NCBI GenBank assembly: GCA_964470055.1 | Contig: CAYXZZ010000014.1 | Span: 1-28,795, forward strand | Reading direction: 5' to 3' | From: JAEDES01 sp964470055 | GTDB taxonomy: Bacteria; Bacillota_I; Bacilli_A; RF39; UBA660 | Length of the DNA stretch: 28,795 nt | Shown: positions 1-6,383 of the stretch, piece after piece | Layout: each line of letters begins with the position of its first letter | Position numbering within the stretch: position 1 is the first letter of the stretch | Notes under the pieces: model-generated | What the model saw: the letters and a program-made list of their open reading frames with translations, nothing else | The model's database searches: none | Told to the model about the DNA's origin: nothing | Made by a program: the position numbers and the translations under genes

Positions 1-696
1 CTATTTGTCAAAGTTATTTTCAACTTTAATTCCAGGACCCATAGTAGAAGTTAATGAAATGTTCTTAACATATTCACCTTTTACTGTTGCAGGTTTAATT
101 CTAAGAATTTGTGCAACAAATGCATCTAAGTTAGCAAGTAAGTCTTCTTCTGAGAAAGAAACCTTACCAATAACACCATGGATATTTCCAAAACTATCTG
201 TTCTGTATTCAACACGACCAGCTTTTACTTCTTCAACCGCTTTTGCAACATCCATTGTAACAGTTCCAGTCTTAGGGTTAGGCATTAATCCTTTTGGTCC
301 TAATACTTTTCCTAATTTACCAAGTAATGGCATCATATCTGGAGTAGCAATCATTGTATCAAAATCGAACCAATTTTCTTTTTCAATTTTTTCAAGCATG
401 TCTACATCACCAACATAGTCAGCACCTGCTTCTCTTGCTTGATTTGCTTTATCTCCTTTAGCAATTACTAATACTTTTTTAGTTTTTCCTGTTCCTTTTG
501 GAAGTACGATAGCACCTCTTAATTGTTGGTCAGCCTTTTTAGTATCAAGATTTAATCTCATAGCAACTTCAACTGAACCGTCAAATTTACATGTAGAAGT
601 TTCTTTTACTAACTTAACAGCCTCTTCTTTAGAATATACTTTACCTTTTTCAATTTTAGAAACGGCTTCAGTATATTTTTTACTTCTTTTTCCCAT
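1..696 (-). CDS. rplA: 50S ribosomal protein L1
   Basis: This is a complete 231-residue L1, the usual length. L1 binds 23S rRNA at the stalk near the E site and in many bacteria also represses its own L11-L1 mRNA. The start is ATG at 694-696 with an AGGAGG ribosome site (705-710) eight bases upstream; the stop TAG is the first three bases of the window. Recognisable family segments are the MGKRSKKY start and the central block LGKVLGPKGLMPNPKTGTV (about residues 125-145). It follows rplK by about 105 bases, with a hairpin but no terminator between, so the two are probably one transcript. The usual next gene, rplJ, would lie outside the window. Confidence 0.98.
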   Translation of the reverse strand: MGKRSKKYTEAVSKIEKGKVYSKEEAVKLVKETSTCKFDGSVEVAMRLNLDTKKADQQLRGAIVLPKGTGKTKKVLVIAKGDKANQAREAGADYVGDVDMLEKIEKENWFDFDTMIATPDMMPLLGKLGKVLGPKGLMPNPKTGTVTMDVAKAVEEVKAGRVEYRTDSFGNIHGVIGKVSFSEEDLLANLDAFVAQILRIKPATVKGEYVKNISLTSTMGPGIKVENNFDK

Positions 697-746
697 TTTC
701 TTTTCCTCCTTATGTGGTTTAAGCGGATTTTAATTTAAATTCCTTC

Positions 747-769
747 CACATAGGTTAAACCTATATGTG
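747..769 (-). promoter_or_regulatory. hairpin between rplK and rplA
   Basis: CACATAGG (747-754) pairs with CCTATATGTG (760-769) with a two-base bulge and a short loop. No T-run follows on the transcript side, so it is not an intrinsic terminator. It could be an mRNA processing site or a translational element for rplA; this is inferred from position only. Confidence 0.4.
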
Positions 770-802
770 AATAATCTATTATTAATTACTCTTATTTAAG
801 AA

Positions 803-1234
803 TTACTCTTGTCCTTCAACAGCAATTCCCATGTTTTTTGCTGTACCAGCCACGATTTTCTTAGCAGCCTCTACATCATATGCATTTAAGTCTTGTAACT
901 TAGTTTCAGCAATTTCAGTTAATTGACTATCTGAAATAGTTGCAACGGTTTCTTTTGATCCTTTAGTTGAACCTTTTTGAACTTTAGCATATTTCTTTAA
1001 TAAGAATGCTGTAGGTGGAGTCTTAATTACGAAATCGAAACTTCTATCATCATAGATTGAGATTTCAACTGGTAATACATCTCCCATTTTATCTCTAGTA
1101 GCATCATTATATCTAGTACAGAACTCTTGTAGATTAATACCTGCAGGTCCTAATACAGTTCCAACTGGTGGAGCTGGTGTAGCTTTTCCTGCTTGGATTT
1201 GTAATTTAATTTTCTTAATTGCTTCCTTTGCCAC
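803..1234 (-). CDS. rplK: 50S ribosomal protein L11
   Basis: L11 (143 residues) forms the base of the L7/L12 stalk at the GTPase centre. The diagnostic N-terminal segment KLQIQAGKATPAPPVG and the block VLGPAGINLQEFC are present, and the C-terminal RNA-binding domain is full length. I place the start at GTG 1232-1234 (VAKEAI), because AGGAGG (1243-1248) lies eight bases upstream of it. A longer reading would begin at a GTG (1241-1243) that overlaps this ribosome site. It has its own promoter and a structured leader, and continues into rplA. Confidence 0.97.
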   Translation of the reverse strand: MAKEAIKKIKLQIQAGKATPAPPVGTVLGPAGINLQEFCTRYNDATRDKMGDVLPVEISIYDDRSFDFVIKTPPTAFLLKKYAKVQKGSTKGSKETVATISDSQLTEIAETKLQDLNAYDVEAAKKIVAGTAKNMGIAVEGQE

Positions 1235-1267
1235 GAAAAACACCTCCTAATAAATTTTTAGTTTTCG

Positions 1268-1326
1268 CGAGTGGTCCAAATAGCTTGATTACCGCTTTTC
1301 AATGCAAACCATGCTTCCCACTAAAT
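1268..1326 (-). promoter_or_regulatory. structured leader of rplK-rplA (candidate L1-binding operator)
   Basis: In the 5' untranslated region AGTGG (1318-1322 on the minus strand) can pair with CCACT (1270-1274), enclosing a second imperfect stem built from TGGTTTGC and GCGGTAATCA. L1 autoregulation through L11-L1 leaders is known in bacteria. That this fold is such an operator is an inference from its position and structure. Confidence 0.45.
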
Positions 1327-1353
1327 CTATATCAATTTAAATATAGCACCAAA

Positions 1354-1382
1354 ATAATAACATAAAGTTTACTCTTTTGCAA
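1354..1382 (-). promoter_or_regulatory. promoter of rplK-rplA
   Basis: The -35 box TTGCAA (1377-1382) and -10 box TATTAT (1354-1359) are 17 bases apart on the minus strand. The box lies just after the nusG stop, giving the ribosomal operon a start separate from secE-nusG. Confidence 0.55.
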
Positions 1383-1390
1383 GCATTTTC

Positions 1391-1924
1391 TTACGCTTTT
1401 TCAATTTGACTCAATTCAACTTCTACAGAAGTCTCTTGACCAAATAAATCAACTAAAAGCATAACTTTTTGATTTGGTAAATCAACTGAATCAACTTTTC
1501 CGAACATTCCATTGAATGGACCATCAACAATTTTAACTTTTGCGCCCTCTGTAAGTTCAGTATCAACATCAATTCGACTAATTCCCATATTACCAAGAAT
1601 TTTATCAACTTCATATGGTTGTAAAGGTGTAGGTTTTGCTCCCTTACCACTTGATCCAATGAATCCAGTAACTCCTGGAGTATTACGAACAACATACCAT
1701 GCCTCATCAGACATAACCATTTCAACTAAAATATATCCAGGAAACATCTTTTTAACTTTTTCCTTAGATACACCATCTTTAACTTCAACAACCTTCTCCT
1801 CTGGAATTACAACTCTATAAATATAGTCTTGCATATCCATAGATTCTGCTCTCATCTCAAGTTTTTCTTTAACCTTATTCTCATGACCAGAATAAGTATT
1901 TACTACATACCATTGTTTTTCCAT
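1391..1924 (-). CDS. nusG: transcription termination/antitermination factor NusG
   Basis: NusG (177 residues) binds RNA polymerase and modulates pausing and termination. The N-terminal NGN domain begins QWYVVNTYSGHENKVKE and contains the MFPGYILVEM block; a KOW domain follows (VDGPFNGMFGKV, about residues 125-150). The open frame runs further upstream, but the start is ATG 1922-1924 (MEKQWYV): it has an AAGGAG site seven bases upstream and matches where family members begin. It starts 14 bases after the secE stop, the normal secE-nusG pair. Confidence 0.97.
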   Translation of the reverse strand: MEKQWYVVNTYSGHENKVKEKLEMRAESMDMQDYIYRVVIPEEKVVEVKDGVSKEKVKKMFPGYILVEMVMSDEAWYVVRNTPGVTGFIGSSGKGAKPTPLQPYEVDKILGNMGISRIDVDTELTEGAKVKIVDGPFNGMFGKVDSVDLPNQKVMLLVDLFGQETSVEVELSQIEKA

Positions 1925-1938
1925 AAATATACTCCTTC

Positions 1939-2268
1939 TTAAAATAATGTTTGAATTAATGCAAAAATAACGTTGATCAAATAAAAGAATAATGCACAAA
2001 AGATTATAAAGAATATTGATGCAATTGAATAACGAACCATATCTTTCTTACTTGGCCAATGAATTTTTGAGAATTCACTTTTTACACCATGACAGAAAAT
2101 ACGGAATCTAACCCACAAACTTTTCTTTTCCTCTTTTACTTTTTTCTTAGTATTCTTTTTACTCTTCTTCTTATCTACTTTTTTAGGTTCTTCTTTTTTA
2201 TTCTTTTTTACAGCTAATTCGTCAATATTATACTTTTCGTTTTTTTCTTTTTTTCTTACTTCAGCCAT
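1939..2268 (-). CDS. secE: preprotein translocase subunit SecE
   Basis: SecE (109 residues) is the small essential subunit that clamps SecY in the membrane. The conserved part is the C-terminal half: an amphipathic stretch with GVKSEFSKIHWPSKKDM followed by one transmembrane helix (about residues 80-105). The N-terminal half (about 50 residues) is an extension rich in lysine and glutamate that most short Gram-positive SecE proteins lack; it is likely cytoplasmic and disordered. The ribosome site is a GGTGA a few bases before the ATG. A good promoter lies upstream. The rpmG gene that precedes secE in B. subtilis is not here. Confidence 0.95.
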   Translation of the reverse strand: MAEVRKKEKNEKYNIDELAVKKNKKEEPKKVDKKKSKKNTKKKVKEEKKSLWVRFRIFCHGVKSEFSKIHWPSKKDMVRYSIASIFFIIFCALFFYLINVIFALIQTLF

Positions 2269-2325
2269 ATTTTCACCATTCCCTATTTTTTTTCAAAATA
2301 AAAACACTTCCTCGTGCTCACCAAT

Positions 2326-2354
2326 AAAATAACACAAACACTTAGAAATGTCAA
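2326..2354 (-). promoter_or_regulatory. promoter of secE-nusG
   Basis: A near-consensus sigma-A promoter: -35 TTGACA (2349-2354) and -10 TATTTT (2326-2331), spaced by 17 bases, about 60 bases before the secE start. Confidence 0.65.
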
Positions 2355-2366
2355 TAACTAACCTAA

Positions 2367-3080
2367 TTAATTCAAATTCACCAATAACATAACAAGAGCA
2401 AATAAAATTCCCAACACAAACATAATCGTAGGGAACAATAAGAAACTAACAAAAGCCGCTTCCCTTTTTCCACTAATCTGTTTATATATCTTATCATTTA
2501 TATAATCATTAATACCCGTATCATCAAACTTGCCCTTATTTCCTAAAGCAACAACTTTAGAACTATCACCAGATAATTCCTTTTCTAAGGCCATAAAATC
2601 ACGATTTGCTTTTTCCATCGCATATTCACAAAAATAAACAGAAGCCCCTCTTTCAACAACTCCCCGGTAATACGGAACATCTCCCTCAGGCAAAAATTGT
2701 GAAAAACTATCAAAGTTTGCTTTTAAAAAATCTCTTTGTAAATAAGGAAAACATTTAGAATACAAACATATTTGAATAAATGATGAATTATATATATCTT
2801 GTTTAATATATTGTTTCCGTTCAGAAACATCCTCTGGCAAAGGAAGTAATTCAACAAATCTAATTTGATTAACGGAATTATTTAATATTTCAATATTTCT
2901 AGGATTAAATGATTTAACACAATAACCCCGATCATGAATATACTTCATCGCTCTATCCATATTAAGAAATATTTCTCGCATCTCTTCCTCATCACGAAAA
3001 GAATCAATATACGCACTTAAAGAAATTGATTCATAAATATTTCCATCATAATTTCTTCGATCAGAACTATTTCTTTCCAT
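2367..3080 (-). CDS. degenerate protein-kinase-like membrane protein
   Basis: This is an unfamiliar protein of about 237 residues. A segment near residue 50 reads YIHDRGYCVKSFNPRNI. It lines up with the kinase catalytic loop (G-I-V-H-R-D-L-K-P-x-N-I) but has VKSFNPRN in place of HRDLKPxN, so the catalytic Asp and Lys are gone. No glycine-rich loop or DFG is visible; FVELL stands where DFG would be. The last 30 residues are a hydrophobic stretch (one long or two short membrane helices). It could be a pseudokinase tethered to the membrane from the cytoplasm, but the resemblance is short. It sits between sigH and secE. The start is chosen at ATG 3078-3080, nine bases from GGGAG; ATG 3084-3086 is only three bases away. 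Confidence 0.7.
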   Translation of the reverse strand: MERNSSDRRNYDGNIYESISLSAYIDSFRDEEEMREIFLNMDRAMKYIHDRGYCVKSFNPRNIEILNNSVNQIRFVELLPLPEDVSERKQYIKQDIYNSSFIQICLYSKCFPYLQRDFLKANFDSFSQFLPEGDVPYYRGVVERGASVYFCEYAMEKANRDFMALEKELSGDSSKVVALGNKGKFDDTGINDYINDKIYKQISGKREAAFVSFLLFPTIMFVLGILFALVMLLVNLN

Positions 3081-3112
3081 AGACATATTCTCCCTATTTT
3101 CATTTTATACCA

Positions 3113-3149
3113 AAAAAAACAAAAAAACAAACTTAATTCAAAATTTGTT
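3113..3149 (-). terminator. intrinsic terminator of the mrnC-rlmB-sigH operon
   Basis: AACAAACTT (3126-3134) pairs with AAATTTGTT (3141-3149), one G-T pair, loop of six, followed on the minus strand by a T-run. The TGA stop of sigH (3138-3140) lies in the loop. Confidence 0.6.
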
Positions 3150-3719
3150 TCCTTTTCTTTGTAAAGTTTTCCTCATTTTACTTAAACGACTATCAACCAT
3201 TCTAATTGGAATATCTAAGAGTTCACTTATTTCCCGATATGAAAAACCATTATATCGAAGTTCAAAAATATTACTATCTAAAAAATCAAATAAATACTTA
3301 CTATTTACTATGCTTTCTTCGACATACATTTGAGTTAAATAATTAACTGGTTCTAACGACATATCTGCAATACTAAAAACTCGATCTTCCCCTATACTAT
3401 AATTAAGAGGGCTTTGTTTACTAGTAGATAAATTTCTCAAATAAGTTATCATCCGTCTTTCAATACATATACACACATAAGTATAAAAAATTGAAACGCT
3501 ATTTTGATTATATGAATTAATTGCCTTAATTACAGCAATCCTTCCTTCTTGAACTAAATCATCCATTTCGGCACCAAACAACTTAACTTTTGGATAAAAT
3601 TTTCGTGCTATATTAATGATAATCGGTTCATATTTACCAATCATAAGATTAACTGCATCTTCATCATTTTCCTTAATTAGATACATCAATTCATAGTCAT
3701 TTACGTCTTTATAGTCCAT
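3138..3719 (-). CDS. sigH: RNA polymerase sigma factor, SigH-type
   Basis: A 193-residue sigma-70 family protein. Region 2 is visible as DDLVQEGRIAVIKAINSYN (about residues 53-71) and region 4 as a helix-turn-helix, GFSYREISELLDIPIRMVDSRLSKMRK (about 157-183). Position just after rlmB and before secE-nusG matches sigH (spo0H) in B. subtilis, where it drives early sporulation and stationary-phase genes. Other sporulation genes in the window support this role. It starts six bases after the rlmB stop with an AGGA site inside the rlmB end. Region 2 is more divergent than in Bacillus SigH, so the promoter specificity cannot be assumed. The yacP gene normally before it is absent. Confidence 0.85.
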   Translation of the reverse strand: MDYKDVNDYELMYLIKENDEDAVNLMIGKYEPIIINIARKFYPKVKLFGAEMDDLVQEGRIAVIKAINSYNQNSVSIFYTYVCICIERRMITYLRNLSTSKQSPLNYSIGEDRVFSIADMSLEPVNYLTQMYVEESIVNSKYLFDFLDSNIFELRYNGFSYREISELLDIPIRMVDSRLSKMRKTLQRKGNKF

Positions 3720-3725
3720 TAAATC

Positions 3726-4424
3726 CTACTTTCTATTTCGGACAACCTCATAAATCATTATACCTGCAGCAACAGATGCATTTAAACTATTCGTGGTTCC
3801 ATACATTGGAATTTTAGCAATAAAGTCACATGCTTTAGTAACAAGTCTAGACATACCACTACCTTCATTTCCAATAACAAGACCAATTTTGCCAGAATAA
3901 TCAACTTCACGATAATCAACACTATCATCAAGAGCAGTTCCAACTATCCAAAATCCCGCTTTCTTTAATTCGTCCATTGCTTGAACAAGATTAGTAACCG
4001 CAACAATATTCATATTATCAAGAGTACCAACACTAGTTTTCATAACTGTCGAATTAATCATAACCTGTCTATCTTTTGGCATAACAATAGCATCTACTCC
4101 AGCCGCTTCACAAGTTCTAATAATAGCACCCAAATTATGTGGATCTTCTAAATGATCAAGTAAAACAATAAATTGAGGTTCAGTTTCAAGTACTTCACTT
4201 AACGTTTTGTACTTGTAATCCGGAATGAAAAGTATTATACCTTGATGAACCCCCTCTGCCAAACGGTCAATATCACGTTTTGACTTAACTTCTACCCTGA
4301 AATCACCATTTTCAATTAAAGAATTTATTTCTTTATCATCAAAACCTTCTTGTAAAATTATTTTTTCTACTTTTTTATTTTTTCTTAAAATTTCCTTCGC
4401 AACATTTCTTCCATATACTAACAT
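3726..4424 (-). CDS. rlmB: 23S rRNA 2'-O-methyltransferase, RlmB/TrmH (SpoU) family
   Basis: A 232-residue SpoU-class methyltransferase that would methylate a ribose of 23S rRNA (G2251 in E. coli) using S-adenosylmethionine. The N-terminal substrate-binding domain begins MLVYGRNVAKEIL. The trefoil-knot catalytic domain carries the three family motifs: DPHNLGAIIRTCEAAG (about residues 93-108), IGLVIGNEGSGMS (about 180-192) and IPMYGTTNSLNASVAAGI (about 206-223). It starts three bases after the mrnC stop, with GGAG inside the mrnC end, so translation is likely coupled. Confidence 0.95.
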   Translation of the reverse strand: MLVYGRNVAKEILRKNKKVEKIILQEGFDDKEINSLIENGDFRVEVKSKRDIDRLAEGVHQGIILFIPDYKYKTLSEVLETEPQFIVLLDHLEDPHNLGAIIRTCEAAGVDAIVMPKDRQVMINSTVMKTSVGTLDNMNIVAVTNLVQAMDELKKAGFWIVGTALDDSVDYREVDYSGKIGLVIGNEGSGMSRLVTKACDFIAKIPMYGTTNSLNASVAAGIMIYEVVRNRK

Positions 4425-4427
4425 ATT

Positions 4428-4802
4428 CTATTCTCCTAAAATAAAATTCATTATTTCATCTATTCTCTCTCTTTTATTTTCTAACTCTAAATATCCAATC
4501 AAACTCTCAAGACCAGTAGCATATTTATAAGTGACAATATCACAATTTTTTGGATGAGAAGTTGTCTTATAATTTCTTGCTCTTTTAACTATTATAATCT
4601 CTTCCTCACTAAGAAACTCTTCATCAATCATTTTAGTAAGAAAAACAGCCTGATTTTTTGCACTTACATAATTAATAGCCTCTTTTTGTAAATCATTGAC
4701 ATTTCCAATTCCTTTAGAAATCAAATATTTTCTTACATAATTTTCATAAATTGTATCGCCTAAATAAGCAAGTACTAATACGTTTATTTCTTTTGTTTGC
4801 AT
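4428..4802 (-). CDS. mrnC: Mini-ribonuclease III
   Basis: About 124 residues. Mini-RNase III is an RNase III catalytic domain without the double-stranded-RNA-binding domain and matures 23S rRNA ends in B. subtilis. The signature is VLAYLGDTIYENYVR near the N terminus, with the acidic metal-binding Asp, and the conserved YVSAKNQAVF and RARNYKTTSHPKN blocks. I prefer ATG 4800-4802, which has GGTGA five bases upstream; an in-frame ATG at 4812-4814 would add four residues but has no clear ribosome site. The order cysS-mrnC-rlmB-sigH matches B. subtilis. Confidence 0.93.
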   Translation of the reverse strand: MQTKEINVLVLAYLGDTIYENYVRKYLISKGIGNVNDLQKEAINYVSAKNQAVFLTKMIDEEFLSEEEIIIVKRARNYKTTSHPKNCDIVTYKYATGLESLIGYLELENKRERIDEIMNFILGE

Positions 4803-4840
4803 AAATTTCACCATCTTAATTATATCATTACAAATATTTT

Positions 4841-4860
4841 TTCACATAATTTCCTGTGAA
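4841..4860. promoter_or_regulatory. dyad TTCACA-N8-TGTGAA upstream of mrnC
   Basis: Perfect six-base arms (4841-4846 and 4855-4860) separated by eight bases lie about 40 bases upstream of mrnC, near a possible promoter (minus strand TTGTTT, 17 bases, TATATG). It could be an operator; no regulator is identified. Confidence 0.3.
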
Positions 4861-4902
4861 AAACACCCATATATTAACACAATAAACGTAAAACAACAAA
4901 CT

Positions 4903-4927
4903 AAAAGAATTAGATCTAATCTAATTC
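4903..4927 (-). terminator. candidate terminator after cysS
   Basis: A perfect nine-base stem, GAATTAGAT/ATCTAATTC, loop of three, begins directly after the cysS TAG stop and is followed by TTTT. The stem is AT-rich and the T-run short, so it may be weak. Confidence 0.45.
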
Positions 4928-6322
4928 CTAAATAAGTTCGTATGTTGTTCCTTCTCTTGTATCAATTAATATAACACCTTTAGCAAGCAGTTCATCTCTA
5001 ATACTATCTGCCTTAGTAAAATCTTTATTCTTTTTCGCTTCTTTTCTTTCTTCAATTTTAACTAGTATTTCTTTTTCCAAATCAGAATCAACATTCTTTT
5101 CTTCCACTACAGTCAAGTCTAACGATAATACTTCATCAAACTTTTCAATTAAAGCAAATTTTGTACCATCAGTTAACTCATCGTCTTTAAGAACATCATA
5201 AACCAACGTAACCATATTAGAAGTGTTTAAATCATCCTTAATTGTCTCACTAAATTTATCAATATAAGAAGTCATTTTATCTTCCTCAACATTATCCTTT
5301 TCTAATTTAGCCACTCTATTTTTCAATTTATTATAAGCATTTTGTGCTCCATCTAAAATATCATAACTAAATGTTAATTGACTATGATAGTAAGAATTTA
5401 AACACAAATATCTATAACTTAATGGATTATAACCTTTTTCTTCAAGTAATGATACCGTTAAAAACTCTCCTTTAGACTTACTCATTTTACCACTTTCATC
5501 ATTTAAAAATCCTAAATGTACCCAATAATTACACCACTTATGTCCAAGGTACGCCTCACTTTGAGCAATTTCATTAGTATGATGTGGAAAAATTGCATCT
5601 TCTGCACCACAATGAATATCCAATTTTTCTCCAAGATTCTTAATAGATATACCAGAACATTCAATATGCCATCCAGGATATCCTCTTCCCCATGGAGAAT
5701 CCCATTGTAATTCTTGATTATCAAATTTAGAATTAGTAAACCATAATCCAAAATCAAATGGATTACGTTTAGCAGTATCTGCTTCTATATCATCACGTAC
5801 AGCAACCATTAAATCATCACTATTACGTCCAGATAATTCATAATAATTTTTAAATTTAGTAGTATCAAAATAAACATTACCCTCAGCAATATATGCATAT
5901 CCATCTTCTAATAACTTAGTTATCATCTTAATATACATATCAATATTATCAGTGGCATTTGATACAATATCTGGTTTACGAACATTCAACTTACAACAAT
6001 CATCAAAGAAACAGTCAGTATAATATTTTGCGATCTCATATGAAGATTTCTTTTCTCTTTTTGCCGCAACTGACATTTTATCTTCTCCAGAATCTCCATC
6101 TCCTACCATATGACCAACATCAGTAATATTCATTACTCTTTCTACATCATACCCAATAAATTTAAGTCCTTTTTCTAAAACATCCTCAGAAATATAAGTT
6201 CTTAAATTTCCAATATGTGCGAAATGATAAACTGTTGGCCCACATGTATACATTTTAACTTTTCCCTCTTCATTAGGAATAAATTTTTCGACTTTCTTCG
6301 TCAATGTGTTATATAGTTTCAC
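4928..6322 (-). CDS. cysS: cysteinyl-tRNA synthetase
   Basis: A full-length (464 residues) class I aminoacyl-tRNA synthetase that charges tRNA-Cys. The start of the catalytic domain carries a zinc-ligand Cys in TCGPTVY, followed by the HIGH-type motif HIGN (about residues 36-39). WHIECS supplies further zinc ligands near residue 218, and KMSKSKGE (about 280) is the second signature. The C-terminal DALR-like helical domain is present. The start is GTG 6320-6322 (KLYNTL), preceded by AGGTGA at six bases and by an extended -10 promoter. The neighbouring serine acetyltransferase gene of B. subtilis is absent. Confidence 0.97.
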   Translation of the reverse strand: MKLYNTLTKKVEKFIPNEEGKVKMYTCGPTVYHFAHIGNLRTYISEDVLEKGLKFIGYDVERVMNITDVGHMVGDGDSGEDKMSVAAKREKKSSYEIAKYYTDCFFDDCCKLNVRKPDIVSNATDNIDMYIKMITKLLEDGYAYIAEGNVYFDTTKFKNYYELSGRNSDDLMVAVRDDIEADTAKRNPFDFGLWFTNSKFDNQELQWDSPWGRGYPGWHIECSGISIKNLGEKLDIHCGAEDAIFPHHTNEIAQSEAYLGHKWCNYWVHLGFLNDESGKMSKSKGEFLTVSLLEEKGYNPLSYRYLCLNSYYHSQLTFSYDILDGAQNAYNKLKNRVAKLEKDNVEEDKMTSYIDKFSETIKDDLNTSNMVTLVYDVLKDDELTDGTKFALIEKFDEVLSLDLTVVEEKNVDSDLEKEILVKIEERKEAKKNKDFTKADSIRDELLAKGVILIDTREGTTYELI

Positions 6323-6340
6323 CTTTCATCACCTGCCGTT

Positions 6341-6349
6341 ATTATAGCA
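6341..6349 (-). promoter_or_regulatory. extended -10 promoter of cysS
   Basis: TGCTATAAT on the minus strand is an extended -10 element about 20 bases before the cysS start. Its -35 region falls in the T-run of the clpC terminator and is poor, as is usual for extended -10 promoters. Confidence 0.5.
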
Positions 6350-6363
6350 TATTAAATTTAAAA

Positions 6364-6383
6364 GAAAAAGAGACTAAGTCTCT
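6364..6383 (-). terminator. intrinsic terminator of clpC
   Basis: AGAGAC (6369-6374) and GTCTCT (6378-6383) form a six-base stem with a three-base loop followed by TTTTT on the minus strand. The clpC stop codon TAG (6374-6376) is part of the hairpin. Confidence 0.7.

Noticed and set aside
5..418. Open frame of 137 codons on the plus strand within rplA
   Set aside because: It lies opposite the rplA coding sequence, has no ribosome site and its residues look like an antisense reading of a conserved gene. The same holds for the other overlapping frames seen on either strand (for example 1512-1820, 6486-6845, 7432-7635, 22143-22343).
1378..1400. Terminator at the end of nusG
   Set aside because: AAGCGT and ATGCTT can form a six-base stem after the stop, but no T-run follows, and the -35 box of rplK overlaps it.
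2269..2366. Place where rpmG (L33) should be, between the sigH region and secE
   Set aside because: The gap is only 98 bases and no L33-like frame with its Cys-x2-Cys pairs is found on either strand. It holds the secE promoter only.
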